Origin: Avena insularis
Lineage: Eukaryota; Streptophyta; Magnoliopsida; Poales; Poaceae
Assembly (NCBI GenBank): GCA_023614405.1
Contig: CM042684.1
Span: 532,874,682 to 532,938,681 of the forward strand
Length of the DNA stretch: 64,000 bases
Direction: 5' to 3'
Part shown: positions 20,854-34,759 of the stretch, one piece after another
Layout of the letters: each line of letters starts with the position of its first letter
Numbering within the stretch: the first letter of the stretch is position 1
Notes under the pieces: generated by a model
What the model was told of the DNA's origin: nothing
Database searches by the model: none
The model's input: the letters and a program-made list of their open reading frames with translations, nothing else
Position numbers and translations under genes: made by a program

Positions 20854-23800
20854 AAACGACTGACGTCGTATTATTGTACATGTCCTTCTATTTTTGCTAT
20901 AGAACAAAATGCCGTTACGACGCAACATCCTACCGATGTAAGAAATTAATACGTAGAAGTACCATCTCCAAGAATTTTGTGTGCATAAGAAATAACGGGT
21001 ACGAATCAAACAACTGACGGAGGACATTTTAGCATCGAAAGTATATTCCCTCTGCAAAACATTCTCAATTTTATTTTCGCGACAAAAAAGAATCTACGCA
21101 TATTCTCGGTCAGCTAACAACTACCCCATGTACAACTTGTGCGTACGGCGGCACCACAGTATTCACAGGCTGCACGCAGCAGCTGTGGCTGTCCCTCTCG
21201 ATCGTCCCAAGCATGTGTACATGTTTCTCGTCGCCAGCCTAAATTTCTCCCGATTTGGTCGGTTCTTACACAGCCAGCTCACACCCTAGATTAATCCTCA
21301 TTACACAGCACTGGTGGAGGCTCCTAATCAGCTTGGACTCTTCCTGCAGTTAGCTAGCAAGGCAGAGATAGTTATTAACTAAGTTAACAGATCACAAACA
21401 CCTAAAAAGATTAATCAACAGGAAAACAACAACTGCTTTCAGATTTGGGGATCTAGAGGAATCAATAACATCACAGACACAAAAAAATATCCTATCATAT
21501 TTATCTCTTAACATGCATCTGCAGTGCAGTGCACAGATGAATGATTGTTAATACTAGTACTAGCCCTGTTAAAAATTAACTATCTGTACATGTACTCCAT
21601 CTCCATGACATGCATGTACACACACAGTGCCCAGCGAGTGTTCAACAGTGGTCTTGTTGACTGTTGATCAGAGACAATGGATGTGGCCTGGTCTGGACGC
21701 GTTTGTCCTCTGCACACACGAGATCTCCTAGCTACTACTAGTACTAACTAGTTAACACGTTGAGCTGAACCCCTCTCTCAGAATGATTTGATCATGATTT
21801 GACCGGTCTTAATCAGCCAGGCTCAACTGGCATGTGCATCTACATGTGTGTGTGCATCCACCTAACCAAACTGTCTCGCAGTATTCTGCGAGTAAACCTT
21901 GCAAGGCGACCCACGAAGAAATTAACTACTACTAGGATTGAATTGATTAAAGGGAGATTAGACCGGGTGCAAGCAACATACCGGCATTATGTCGCGAGGC
22001 GGCCATGTTTACCAGATTTGCAGCGCTTAAACAATGAGATTTGATCCGGGATTAGTTAGCAGAGGAGGAGGAGAGGCCATGTGAGCGATGCCTGCCCTGC
22101 CCAAGTGCCAGGTCAGGTCAGGTCCAACGAGACACACGCCCTTCGCCACGGCTGATGATGAGATCCACACATTCTTTCGCACTGTTGGAGCAAGTCCTGC
22201 CTCATTAGCAAGTGATCGAACGTGGTATACATGTGTGTGGTTAAAAAAAAAACAGATTACTGTCATTGGAGGGCACAGTGAGAACTCAAATGCAGCCAGT
22301 GGAACTAAATTTTCGTGGACTTTTTATACTCCCCAGGTTTATTCAGTCTGAGCGAATGGAGGATCAAGCTTTGGTTAGAGCGATATTTACGCTAAGCATA
22401 CCTTTTATTTTCTGGCACTAAAAGATGGGGCTCCTTTCTCCTCCTGTCCACTGATATGAGGGCTTTAGCACCTGGAGATTTTGACACTGCAAAAGGAAAA
22501 TAAAGCAATTGACAGAGACAAATGATGACTTATAACTGAATAATGCAGCAGGTTCAGAACTAGTTCAGTGCTTGCAGTCTAAACAAAACATGGAAATGTT
22601 TACCCATTCTAGATTTAGAGCAGGTAAGAGGGGAAAAAAATGATTGAGTTGTCCTGCTCAGTGCTCACAAACAAAAACTTGCCAGGCTGTTTGTGTTTTA
22701 GTCCTGGAAAAATCTAGCCCCAAGATACACCCCACCAGGAGGGGGAGGAGCTGTCATGCAATGGCATGGGAGGCAAGTCATTGGATTAGTGGCTGCAGAA
22801 GGAGCATGTGAGCTTGACACCCAAAACATAAATGTGAGTATTGGGGGAACAATCCTAAAGAGTGGAGAAAAGCAGATGAATGCACACCTGTCCTACTTAA
22901 TGCAGATCACTCCCCACTTGTGATGCCACCATTACTTATTCCCCTCTCAGATGCTTCACAGCTTTGGGAGCCACCACAGCAGAGGCATATAAACAATTAA
23001 ATTAATTAGCAGCATGCGCACATCCACATTGCTTCCAACTCAAGACCTGGTGTACTTTGTAACCTGTGATGCTCCTGCCAACAACCTATATTGTATATAG
23101 CCACCCCTGCATGCATGCTGACCACAGATGACACCAGCATCAGCGTATACATATGATAGAAAACTAACATGGCCGGTTGCCTCAAGATGAAGGGTCAATT
23201 GGTTCTTAATCTACCATGCTGTGAGCCCTCAAGACCACAAAACAAGGATTTCTGCTATGGTTATCCTTTGATTTGTTGTCACTGTCAGATGATTGGGTCT
23301 CAAGGACTGTGCAAGGGAAGGGGATCCAATGGAACACCAGCGAGATCATTGGCTCCATCAGGATCAGATTAAAAGCTGCATGCATGTGCAGGGTTCAGTC
23401 CTTGCTCAGTTACTACTAGATTTTATACTATATATTGCTGCGATAGGAGCGCCTGTCTTGCTCTTGCAGTAGATGACCAGTAGAAACTAAACTGAAGAAT
23501 ATAGTAGTATAAAATTAGCAGACCAGCTTAAGAGAGCAAACAGATGAGTGCTAATTACCATTGCAACTTTTCGGTGGAGCATCTCATATGTATGTAGTAC
23601 CTATCATGGAAAGACATGGGCTATACAATCATATTGAGATGACTTGCAAGCACTAGAATAAAATGCTCTACCGGGGCAACTACTCCATTGGCCTGTCTTC
23701 TTGACATGTGCATTGTAAAGTGACTCACTGAAAGTTGGAAGCTTGGCTTTTCCTAGATCTAACAATGGTCGACATGACATGTTCTTTTCTCTACTTTCCT

Positions 23801-24442
23801 GCGTGCTTTCTTTTCCTCCAGATTTCCCTCAAAAAAAAAGAGAGTCGGTAATGTACAAGGGGGAACAAACAAGACAGTGCAGTGCTCGGTGGCAACACAG
23901 AAACCAACAATGGACGGCGGAGAAGAAATAAAACAAAACTCAACCAGAAGAGCAACAGAATCATGTAGATCTTAGGGGAAAAAAGAGGTGACAAAATTTC
24001 ATCAAGAAACCTTTGAGTGAACCAAAAAAACAGAGCAACACGTCAATTTGTTTTTGTTTTCTCGAGCAACGCCATCTCGTATATCAACACGTCACCTTGA
24101 ATTCAGATTCAATTCGTGGACAGATAGGTAGATAGCTAGGTTGCTTTGCGCCCAGTCATGTGTTGGAGCACTGAGAGTTGAAGGTTAATTATGCAAGCAA
24201 GCAATGACCAGTGGCACGTGAGTGGGGCTCCCCACCACTGCACGTGCTCGCTCCACATGCATGTTTTCTCCCAGTGTTTCTTCATCACCACTGCTAGTCA
24301 TTGAACCTTGAAACTGCAGTAGTGGTGGTCAGGAAGAGAGGTTAATTGAGGAGAGATGAAAAAAAAGACGATATGGATATGGTCAAGAGAGAAGAAGAAG
24401 AGGAAGAAGACAAGGGGGCCTTTCCCTTTTCATGGGATCCCC
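20854..24442. other. Gene-poor intergenic sequence
   Basis: No protein-coding gene recognised. The sequence is not obviously retroelement-derived, with many short palindromic CATG/TGCA strings. Short frames such as 23169-23372 lack any known domain. It could hold distal regulatory DNA of the flanking genes or a non-coding transcript, but nothing in the sequence proves this. Confidence 0.45.
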
Positions 24443-24630
24443 TACCCCCCCTATCCACCCCTCTTCCATCTTTGCCCATCCCTACTTTATCCCTGGCAGA
24501 CAGACACTCACTCAAAACTCATGATGCTGCTGCACATACCCCCCCTATCCACCCCTCTTCCATCTTTGCCCATCCCTACTTTATCCCTGGCAGACAGACA
24601 CTCACTCAAAACTCATGATGCTGCTGCTGT
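24443..24630 (+). repeat. 94-bp tandem duplication
   Basis: CCCCTATCCACCCCTCTTCC and the following sequence through ACTCATGATGCTGCTG occur twice in a row with a period of 94 bp and essentially no differences by eye. Confidence 0.95.
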
Positions 24631-26589
24631 GCAGCAGCTGATCTGAAACTTATGTAGATATGTGCATGCATGCATGCATACATGGACAGTGATGTGCTAG
24701 CTCCAAACTGTATATGCACAGCAACATCTACCAGTTGAATTGGATGGAGGAGATCATGTGAATATCATATGTACCTGGTAATCTGGAGGAAGCTAGCAGC
24801 TCACACAAATAGCACTTGTACTGGGTTAATCTGCACTGGTCATTTGTTGCTCCTGCTGATGCTGTTGCTTCGATTGATCAGCTCTCCTTGTTGTCGTCAC
24901 AGGAAATCAATTGCAAAACACAGGTAGGTACGTGCGAGTCTCGCTACAGTGCATCCATAGACTGAATAACTGGAGACTATAGCATGGTCAATGTCCCGCG
25001 GCGCAGAAGCAAACGATTCTCCAGCACAGTGGCCCTGCTGGAGGAGCACTGTCCAAAACTCCAAGCCCATATGCATTATTTCCCCACCCTCCCCCCCTCA
25101 CATTCTCATGTCTCTAGCAGGCTGCATGCATGTGAGGGCCATCTATCTCATGCATCCCCCTGTCCCTGTCCTGTTCTTCAATTAAGCTGCAACAACAACG
25201 CGACCTGTGACAAATGGATGGCTGGCTGACCGGCCGGCGTACGATCTGTCCGTTGGATGGATCAATCATCCCGTCTCCCTGTGCCCTGGCCGTGAGGGCA
25301 CTGCTGCTGGCCGGCTACCTGCTTCTTTCCAGCTCAATGTGTATGTGGGACCGTGGAAAGGAGCGGTTTTCTGACGATCTGGACCGTCGGAGACCAGGCC
25401 GACGGCCCTGATCGGCCGAGGCCAGGATGTTGATACGGTTGGAGAAGACCTGTGTCAGGAGAAGAAACGGTCCTCCTATATAGCTTATCCAGTCTCCTGT
25501 TTGTTGCTACTTACACTTGTGAATCTTTGCTCTTGCCAGTCCTGCATCACAAACATGGCATTCCAATTTAGATAAAATCAAAGAAAACTCTTCTGGCAGA
25601 TAAAATCTACACAGATGCTTGCCTACTTGCAGCTGAAGGTCAATCTCTCAATCAATGCATGGATGGCCTCACCTGAGCTCATGTGCCGTGAACCAAGTTG
25701 AAGGACTGACTTGCAGGAGTTGACCATCCGATCCAAGTGAAAAAGCTGGCTGCACGCACTGGCAGCACCAACATGGGCATCTTGGCATTCCCATAATGAC
25801 GGAGGAAAGTGAGGTCCAGCCTTGCCATCATCTTCTCTGCATGCCCATCCCTCTTGGTGCTCATCAGAACTGGCATAAAAACTGGTAACTGCAGCTTCTG
25901 CCCCTGCCACCACACCAAGGAATCATCAAGTGAAGTGACATATTTTGGTCATGTGCTTCATTGCATAGGCCACAGCAAATGATGCATTTTTTCCCCTTCA
26001 GGTCAGTGGCAAAACAAGAAACAGAATCAAGATGATCATAGGAATGAGGGAAGCATTATTACATTTAAGAAGAAAGGGTTACCGGAGAACTTAACAATGA
26101 AGCAAAGAACCAGACAGATTGAACAATTACAGCTTTGTCTGGAATCTGAACAGATGGAACTGCATGGTACAGAGAATGGAGTGTTACAGTTGTGAGGGCC
26201 ATAAACATGGGCTCCATTATTAATAGATAGGCTGCTCAATCCATCAATCAATTTGAGTTGCTGCAGTGATCTCTCTTCGCAAAAAGAAGACTGAGCTAAA
26301 AAGTGGAGGCACATTACACAATCGAAAACTCCGAAAACCCTGTACAACACTTCAAGCATCCAAATTCATGATCCTGATCTACCTAGGCCTAGCAATTGAA
26401 AAGACTAAGCCCTTTTTTTAACAACAAGCAACCAAAGGGCAAAAACTAAAAATGAAGAAAACAAATCGACGTGCGAAGACCCTAGCAAGATGATCAGCAT
26501 TTGTGATGAAAGATTTTCCTGCAAATCCCTTTGCCAATGTGAAGTATATCTGCGCCTTCTGCACCTGGTAGTTTGTTGAGTAGATACTA
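24631..26589. other. Intergenic sequence with a possible promoter and unassigned frame
   Basis: A TATATAG string at about 25478 could be a TATA element. A minus-strand frame at 25623-25913 (starting MVAGAEAAVTSFYASSDEHQ) has protein-like composition and AG/GT signals near its edges, but no recognised domain. The right part probably includes the 3' UTR of the coiled-coil gene ending at 26590. Confidence 0.35.
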
Positions 26590-28976
26590 CTACAAGATGT
26601 TGGGAACTTGTGCTGAGAGCCTTTCCTGCAGCTCTCTCATCTTCGAGCAGAGTTCCACCTTCTGCTCCTTGTAGCTCTGAAGCAGGAAGTCCTTCCCTTC
26701 TATAACTTCCTTCAGCTCACCAACCTCCCTCTTGAGCATCTCCACCCTCTCTACCTCGCCGTTTCTCTTCTCGATACCAATACAATGCAGCTCAGGGTCA
26801 TCGATGCTACTGTCAGCATATCCATTAGCGTGCCCATTGGTGGCATCTGATTGCCAGTGTCCAACTTGCAAAGGCTTGTCATGGGAGAGTGCTTCTGCGA
26901 CACAGTGATCCGCAATGATCTTCCTTAGCTGTTGAATCTCTCTCTCCGATTCGAACAGATCTCGGTTAGCACCATCCAGCTGAGACTGCAAATTGGAGGT
27001 CTGCGTCTCCTGGATGCTGAGAGAATTCTTAAGATCAGCTATCTGTGCTTGCATCTCCATGATCATTTCATCACGCCTCTTAAGGTGCTGTCTCAACTTA
27101 TGTATGACCTCTCGCTTGCTGTAAATGTCAGATCCTGATTCTGAAACACAGGGAGAGCCAGAACTGTTTGAGTACTGGAATGGCCTACGAGGATCCTCAA
27201 GCCGGTCAGGTGATGATGTCCACATGATGCCACTGTTCTCTTTGCTTGATTCTGGCCCTGGTATCTTTGCAAGAGGAAGGGAGGACTCTTCTGATTTTGA
27301 TAAAGATCTTGCCGGCGCTTGCTTGATTTCCACTCTCTCACCATCTGCAACTCCTGCATATGACAACCAACATTTTTCGTGACAACTGTCAAGTAATAAA
27401 TGAAAATAGGAGAAGCGTCCATTCTAAACCCAATTAAGGTGTACAAAGTGCAACAATGCAATCCAACAATATTAAACCCACTATATGTCGTCATTTTGCC
27501 AGAATACTGCTAGCGTGTTGTTTAAAATTATAGTGCAATGTATTCTGTATGTTAGACTACAGAACCACAATTTCAGAATCCGATGACAGTTATGACATTA
27601 ACTGTGTTACTAAATTTAATGCTAGCTGATAAAGTTCAACACTGTGGGCTGCAAATTTTGCTGTAATATGATGATTACTCCGCAACAGAAGATAAACTAA
27701 GCTGCAGTAAAAAGTACCTGAAACACAACAGTAGCAATTGGTTTGGTCATTAAAACGGTACAGATTTGAGTGCAGTTCACATGCTCCAGATCTTCTTTTG
27801 GCTGCGAATTAAGAGTCAGCACTCAGCAGACAGTGCACATGACAGAAGTAAGGGTTACAATTGCAGATGCAGCATCAGAGATCAGACCTTTAGAGGTACT
27901 ACTATTTTGTTTCTTCATATCGAACATTTGCTTGAGCTTGCACCCGAGTCTGACTGAAAGAGTGCTCAGCAGAACTCCTCCGGCAACGAGAACCCAGTTT
28001 GCTCCTTCTCCCTGGACATGGTTAACTCTCCCTGCCTTCTGTATGCTCCCATTAGTCTTAGAAGACCTCATCCTAAGAACGGCCAATTCCTTCAGCTGAG
28101 TGTACACAGGTAACAGGTCAACCTAGAAAGACATGCATGACAACGTGTTAAACACCATGGTTCCCATGTGAGTGAGTACAGGAAAGAAAGTATGTTTCGC
28201 CTGACAAACATGATGCACAAGGGCAAAATAAGATTATTCTGCAGTAGCAGCAACATTTGTTGTAAGAAACGAACTGCATGACCTAAGTGAATGGGCAGAT
28301 AACACAGAGACATCTCGCTTCGGAAGGGCAAACAGGATAGCTAGAAATACAATAAGCATGTTTTTTTTCGATTTCACTGATACTGAACGAAGCTAGTAAC
28401 ACCGGCAGTCCTCGGAAAGTTAAAAGGACATTACAGTTCCAGACTTTCCTTTAGAATAAAAAACTAAAATTAGAACAAACGCTGAAAAGCAATCAGCACC
28501 AGTGCTAGCTAAAATAGCCAGGACATCACACGGTCTCGGCTAAACAGAACCACTAGTGTAACCTGGTGAAGGCACAAGCACCATGGTTGTAGAACAGGCT
28601 AATACAATAAGCTGTTGGTTTCAAAATGGTATGTACATGAAATGGATTGTGCTCTAAACCATAAGGCGCATTTCACTTCAGTCTGACGGTTTAAGATCTC
28701 AGTTAGATTAACCGCTCGGTATCACCACACAACGTTTCCATGGATGCGCTCGATAAACAACAGCTCTAAGAATCACAACACTGCCACCGTTGACATAACC
28801 CTAATGGCGCAAGCTAGTTCGCGCTCGCAGCTGCCCACCCACATTCATCGCCACTATCGTCCACGCTAATGGGATACCAAACATCATCAATTCACCATTT
28901 CCAACCCGTAGCGGTAGCAGAGCCGCCGGTATACTGCGACCAGACGGCCCCAGTTCGCCGCGCCTATCCGTCTCAT
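26590..28976 (-). CDS. Membrane-anchored coiled-coil protein, 4 exons, about 387 aa
   Basis: Exons on the minus strand: 28976-28896 (start tentative), 28122-27888, 27801-27718, 27353-26590. The GT-AG introns and phases join into one frame. Exon 2 begins VDLLPVYTQLKELAVLRMRS and carries a single hydrophobic segment, WVLVAGGVLLSTLSVRLG (about residues 69-87), a probable membrane anchor. Exon 3 encodes a Cys/Tyr-rich motif, LHSNLYRFNDQTNCYCCVSG. Exon 4 has a Ser/Pro-rich linker, then coiled coils at about 212-285 (KREVIHKLRQHLKRRDEMIM; LQSQLDGANR) and 336-383 (VEMLKREVGELKEVIEGKDF), ending QVPNIL. I do not recognise a named family; a tethering or organelle-surface role is only inference. An alternative start is the Met of MRSSKTNG in exon 2, if the short first exon is wrong. 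Confidence 0.75.
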
Positions 28977-30764
28977 CGTTGCCGGCGGCGACCTATCGAA
29001 TTGTCCCCGTGCCACGACTCGGAAGAAGAAGACGCGAGTGGATCTGGGGGAGGTGGCAGGTGATGCGAGGTTCAGCTCACCAGTTAGTCGGTCGCCCGTC
29101 GACCTCGCTCGGCTCGCCTCCCGTCAGCCGTGCCCGTACCCGCGCCGATCGCTGGCCGTGGGGCGTGGATGCGCCGCCGACGGGCGAGAGTGGGGAAGGG
29201 GAGTGGAAATGGGCTCTCGCGTTAGTGAGTGGAGTGGAGGGAGAGACCGAGGCTGGTTGGCAGTTCGGCCCGCGTTAAGCTGGGCTGGGCTTCAAGCGTG
29301 TGCTCTGGGCCTTACCGTTGCCTCAGCTACCGCTGTGTTTCAGATCGGGCGTCACTCACTTTGCGGTCCCTTGTCTAAGCCCGCGTTCAAAGGGATCAAA
29401 GGATTTTTTTTTTGGAGAGGACCAAAGTTGCGTGTAATTACAACTGTTCGAAAAGTTGGGAGCCAACTATTGCGCTCCGAGACGAAATCCAGCACTATTT
29501 AGCATCGGATAGATGCAACATTTGGTCAGATTTTCACTCACGTTTCCAAGTAAACCCATAAATTGACGATATATTTGATTTTTTTTAATATAGGAGTAAA
29601 AACAAGACGTAATAAAAAAGGATCGACGCGAAAAATTCCGATTAAAATAGGATCTAAACAAGGAAGAGTACTTGCCATTTGTTGGTTATTAGAAGCATGC
29701 GGTTCAGATTGAAATATGGCTTTCAAATTAAGTTCCAAATTAATAAATGTTGAGAAAGGGAGTGGGGGTGCCATACGTAAAAAAAACACACGAGTTTAAC
29801 AGATTCTTGCCCAAATGCGCAGTTCGGCGATCGAAAGTAGTTCAGGTTCAGCTTTCAAATTATTACAAAAAAACCTCGTCCACCGGGATAGGCTCCTCGC
29901 CATAGCAGACGGCGAGAGGGAGACCCGCCGTACGAGGGAGACCCGCCATACGGTATGTTGATGTCGACGTTGTAGCTGGGTGGGCCGCGGGGTGCAGGGG
30001 AGCTGTGGAAGACCACGTTGGGGTTGAATCCGCCCAACTAGTCGCCCTCGAACTCAGGGGATGCCGAGAACCTCGGCCTCGGTGTCGTTTGGCTCTCTTG
30101 GAACATCGCCGACGAGCAAGACGAGAAGCTTGCCGGAGATCCGACCCTATCCTGGCTCCCCCAGGTACGACATACTGCCCGGCCATGTTGCGCTCTGTCG
30201 TGCCTTGATTTTCGACACCGGGGGTATGAGTCCTCCTTTGTTGTTCGGCCAGGGACGCAACGTCTGGCGAGCTCGATCGATGAGCTAGATGAATACAATC
30301 ATAGAGAGAGACACATGTTTCTTTACCCAGGTTCAAGTCTTAAGTAAGCGGATCCCTACGTCCTGCAACTAGCTACTATCTGATTATCACAAGGTTACAC
30401 TGGGTTCCTTCCCCGGGAAGGTTCTCTGGTTTCTCTTCACTGGGAAGGTTCTCTGGCCACACGCAATTTCGTTTATTCGTCGGCTGTATCGCTGCCGTTT
30501 CTGATGATGGATATCCTTAGTATTGATATGTACTAGTGTTTTCTCTTTGTTTAAAGATAAGAAAACATTTATCTTTTTTTTGGTTACAATACAAAATCCT
30601 ATTTTGTGCCCAATCTTCGGAAAAGACACAGACGAGGATGTACTGACATAAGTCAGCTCTATTCGGTTTATAAGCTGGCCCAAACCACTATAAACCGGTG
30701 AGGTGGGACTAACTAAAGGTTGCACCTTGTGCATCCCAGCCTTGGGTTGGTTTATTTACTCTAA
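28977..30764. other. Promoter side of the coiled-coil gene and repeat-like sequence
   Basis: About 28977-29280 is GC-rich and lies upstream of the minus-strand gene, so it likely includes its promoter and leader. From about 29860 to 30360 there is repeat-like sequence (minus-strand frame with NMAGQYVVPGGARIGSDLRQ) that I cannot assign to a family. Next to it, near 30290, lies ATGAATACAATCATAGAGAG, a kind of string common in grass repeats. No intact gene seen. Confidence 0.45.
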
Positions 30765-31367
30765 CTAGTAAGCTTGCACGTGTAACACACGTCTAATAAT
30801 TTATTATACGAACATTTATTTTAACTCTTATTTCACTTTTAGCGAGTTTTTTTTTATGTTTAGCAAGTTTTGTTTACTGATAAACACATTCCCAATGGTA
30901 TGAGTGTGTGTAGCAAACGATCCACATCGTTATTCATTTCCGAATTGACTAAAATGACAACTAATTTGTTTAACAAATGAACCTATAAAATAGTAATTGT
31001 AGCTAGTTTACAAATAAGTTATATAAATATTACAATATAATATGGAGCGAAATAACCTTATTCAGCAATGTCAGATAAAATATCCCCCGTAAAGTACTAC
31101 TCTTAAATATAACATCCACGGACCACATCATGACCTACATGGTTATGAAATTTCAATGATACATATTTAATATATGCAATACAACAATTATAAAAGAAAT
31201 GTTTATAGAATTTTAAAAGCATTCAAAATCATCAAATGATGACTATAGGACATTTCTTGGAAACCATTTTGGCTCACCCCAAAGTACCAAAAAGCCACTT
31301 TTTCATGAAGAATATATGCGATCAAAGCGGTACATGGAATCTCTCATCTCTAAAAAAAATGCAGGTA

Positions 31368-31536
31368 CTCCCTCCGTTTTAAAATATAAGATGTTTTAGT
31401 TTTGTGAAGCAAATGTATCTAGACTACTTTTAGTATGTAGGTTCACTAAGATTTAGAGTGAATCTAGACACGAAAAAAAATCTAGATATATTTTTTCAAT
31501 AGACCTAAAACATCCTATATTTTAAAATGGAGGGAG
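31368..31536. mobile_element. Stowaway-type MITE
   Basis: TA duplications at 31366-31367 and 31537-31538. Tips CTCCCTCCGTTTTAAAATAT and ATATTTTAAAATGGAGGGAG are almost perfect inverse copies. About 169 bp, nested in the Helitron. Confidence 0.92.
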
Positions 31537-31839
31537 TACATTGGATTTCTTATCTCTTAGGAAAAAATGCCAGGTACGTGAAAAGCGAACACACACTGAT
31601 GAACGCAGAAGATGTACAACTACTCCCAAGAAACGAAAACTACAATCCAATCCCGGAGCTAACACACACAAAAATCAGACAGGAGTACAAAAAGCGAACA
31701 CACACACTGATGCAGGAACCTTACACAAAGGACTCCGAAGAAACGAAAATTATAATCCAATCCCGGAGCTCACACACAAAAATCAGACAGGAGTACAAGA
31801 CACACGCAGCCACACGCGTACACCCCACTCCCCAGTCCC

Positions 31840-34370
31840 CATCTACAGTCTACACTCATCTCCTCGAGAAGGCTCGTGACCTGCTGCACCAGTCACCTAC
31901 CTACCCACCGTCCTGGCGAGGTCCTTCGCCCTTGGCTGTCTCCCCGCCGCTCCGGCGACGGCGAGGGCCTGTGCCCACTCACGTGCCTCCTCACCAGCGA
32001 CGCCGAGGTGCCTCCTCACCTGCCTCCCCACTGCCCCAGCGAGCGCTCCCGTGTATCCCCACCGGACGGGCGAGGTCCTGCAACCCCTCACCAGCTCCCT
32101 CTCTAGATCTCGTCGAGCTTCCCTCCCATGCCTCCCCACTGCTGATATAAGTACTCGCACACCAGTCATCTTCTCCGCCATCCTTGTCGATTTTGGTCGC
32201 CTTCCAAGGAGGCAGTCGAGCTCGGAATGCTCGCGGTTATTCAACGCTAGGCACGCATGCAGAGGAGCAGGCGTGGTTCTTGCTCTTCTCCACCGGATTC
32301 GCGACTGCGGCCATCACCCGTTCGAGGGGCCATGCCACGAATCTCTTGGAGTGGAAGGTCGACGCCCCTCCCCATGTAATTAGTATGGATAGGTTATGAG
32401 GGATGAGTTTCACCATCCTATATGGAATTATGGATGACAGAGGTGTCTATGAAAAAAGGTCTTTCTCTTGTGTTGGATGTTGATGTCTTGAGCTGCTTTA
32501 CAGTATGTTCGTTCATGCTTGTTGTTATTCTAGGTATGTTATGTTACATTCTGGGATGAAGACACTCGCTCAGATCAACAGGAGGAAGGTAACAAGATTG
32601 GTGAAGATCACAAGATTGACCTGTGGAGGATCATTTTTATTAGAGATCTTCCTTTCACAGAACAACGGCTGAATGGGAAAATTCCCAAGGTATCATCTGA
32701 AATCTCTATGCCTTGATTGCTTTAGTGATAGAAAATGTTAGTAGGATTCTAAATATCCTGATTCAAATATTCATGTTGTGACACTCTATGGATAATATAA
32801 TAGCTAGAATGAGATTGTCTTTCAATCCCAATGAACCGTAGATGAATAATAGATCATAGATGCATTGGTCTCTGTAGATGCCGATGGTGTTGTTTTCTAC
32901 AAGTTTCTGTAAGCAGTGTTGGCTAGCATCGAGTCAAATTGCGATCATTGATTCTTAGCGGAGCAGCATGCGTGTACTATGCTCCAATCTGTAGATAAAA
33001 GCTGCACTGCTCCGCTATTTAATTATTGCGCGCGATTTGCTGAATATGCATATTGTGTCTGTGTTAGTATGAATCCTTCTTATAGTAAGCTGACTTCCCT
33101 TTTGGTTTTTTGTAGTTGGTACACATGCATTGCACTGTAGTGTTATAGAAAGATTTGTGTACAAAGTTCTTTGGTTATTCCAGTTCTAAATTTCCTAGAT
33201 TTTTCATATAGTTTTCTAGTGGACTTGCTTGAAAATCTAAAATGAGAGGCTTTACTCGATTTATTTGTGGGTTGGGCTGCTAAACAACGGTTGCAGCTCA
33301 TTTTCCACTTCTTGCTACTGAATGTTCACTCTAGGTATTCATATCCTTATAAAATTCCAGGCTGAGAGAACAATAAATGCGTATTCCCATCTATAGGCTC
33401 ATAAGCAAAGGAGAATTCCAAAAGCTTAATTTAAGTGGTGGAGATTTGGAAATAGTTTTACTCAACCTCTCCCGTTAATGATTTAAAAAATGGTAGACAG
33501 TAGTTTAGGAATTGCATGATGGAGCATTTTTTAGTTTGTTTGCAACAGATCATTGTATAATAAGTTAATAGCCAAATATGTTCAGTTCAAAAAATGAAAA
33601 TTTTGGATGATATAGCTTATGCCCATGTACATTTTAGATATAGGTTTTGTCAGTATGTTCGTTACATCTTTGAAAGGGGTAGGACCCATAGACACCAGCA
33701 AAGAAGATGGTGGTTCAACAGTCAAAGCTGCTGCAATTTTCATTTGCTGTCAGGATATGCGCTGCTTATTCAGGTATTCAGCTTTCTTCTCATTAGACAA
33801 TCGGAGCCTGAAGCCAAGTAGTTTGGTTGATGTGGTATCTGCAAGGCAGTTGGTGACCTATTTAGTGATCTATTTCATTGTTTGCCATGTCTAGTGTTAC
33901 TGCAGGTATAGAAAGGATGGTAACAAAAGATATTAGATTGTCGATTTCAACTTTATGTTAAAGAGGCTATATTAGAACTCCCATTATTTCTAAAATCTGT
34001 TGCATGTGCTATAATAAAATTATTGCCATGCAAAAGTATATTACTGGACTGCGTATATTGCACTACAGAGAACATAAGATTGTCTACAGATGATGACATA
34101 TGTTCTCATTAAATTTTTCTAATCGATGACTAATTCTATTACATCTTCTTTGAAGCCACTGTTTTCTTCTTATACTATAATTTCCAAAGTTACTAAATAT
34201 TACCATGTACTAAAATTTGATTTGTACTAAAGTGTACATTGTTGCTGAATTTTATTAGGAAGGAGGATCTCGAGCAAACATAAAAAGTAGAAAGTAGCTA
34301 GAAAGGAGAAGTTATCCTGCTATCATATACAGAAAACTGCCACCAATTATGGTTATGGTACAGGTAACAT
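31840..34370 (+). other. Gene-like captured fragments within the Helitron
   Basis: A CpG-rich, leader-like block (31840-32390) is followed by exon-like islands separated by AT-rich, intron-like DNA. One ends at about 32690 (YVTFWDEDTRSDQQEEGNK ... RLNGKIPK, then GTATCA). Another spans about 33640-33775 (KEDGGSTVKAAAIFICCQDM, then GTATTC). I do not recognise the source gene, and no complete frame can be assembled. The pattern fits host-gene pieces carried by a Helitron. Confidence 0.3.
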
Positions 34371-34759
34371 TTGTTCTATCTATTCTAGTTTCTCTTACAT
34401 TATAAAGTTATCGATTATGATTATGGTACAGGTAACATTTGTTCTATCTAATTTAGCATCATGTAGAACAGAACATGAACTGAAAAACAACATTGAAGTA
34501 TGACACATGGAAAGACAACACTTTTTTATGTATGTACCTTTGATATGTAAACGCCTTATAATTAAATCACAGTGATAAATGTAGTGATATACAGAGTAAA
34601 GCTCACATCGGCATCTTTCTTATTTCATGCTTATTATATATCATGATCTTGAGCAAGACCTGCAAATAAAAGAACAATTATGATAGGTCTAGAAGTAGTT
34701 ATATAGTTACAGAAACAAAGATGCAAATAAAACACCAAAGCACGCACCTGCCTCATCCC

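Noticed and set aside
23169..23372. 67-aa frame starting MAGCLKMKGQ
   Set aside because: Composition and lack of any domain, splice or promoter context suggest chance.
25832..25852. Minus-strand string GATGGGCATGCAGAGAAG resembling miR528
   Set aside because: About four mismatches to the miRNA as I recall it, and no pairing star arm within hairpin distance.
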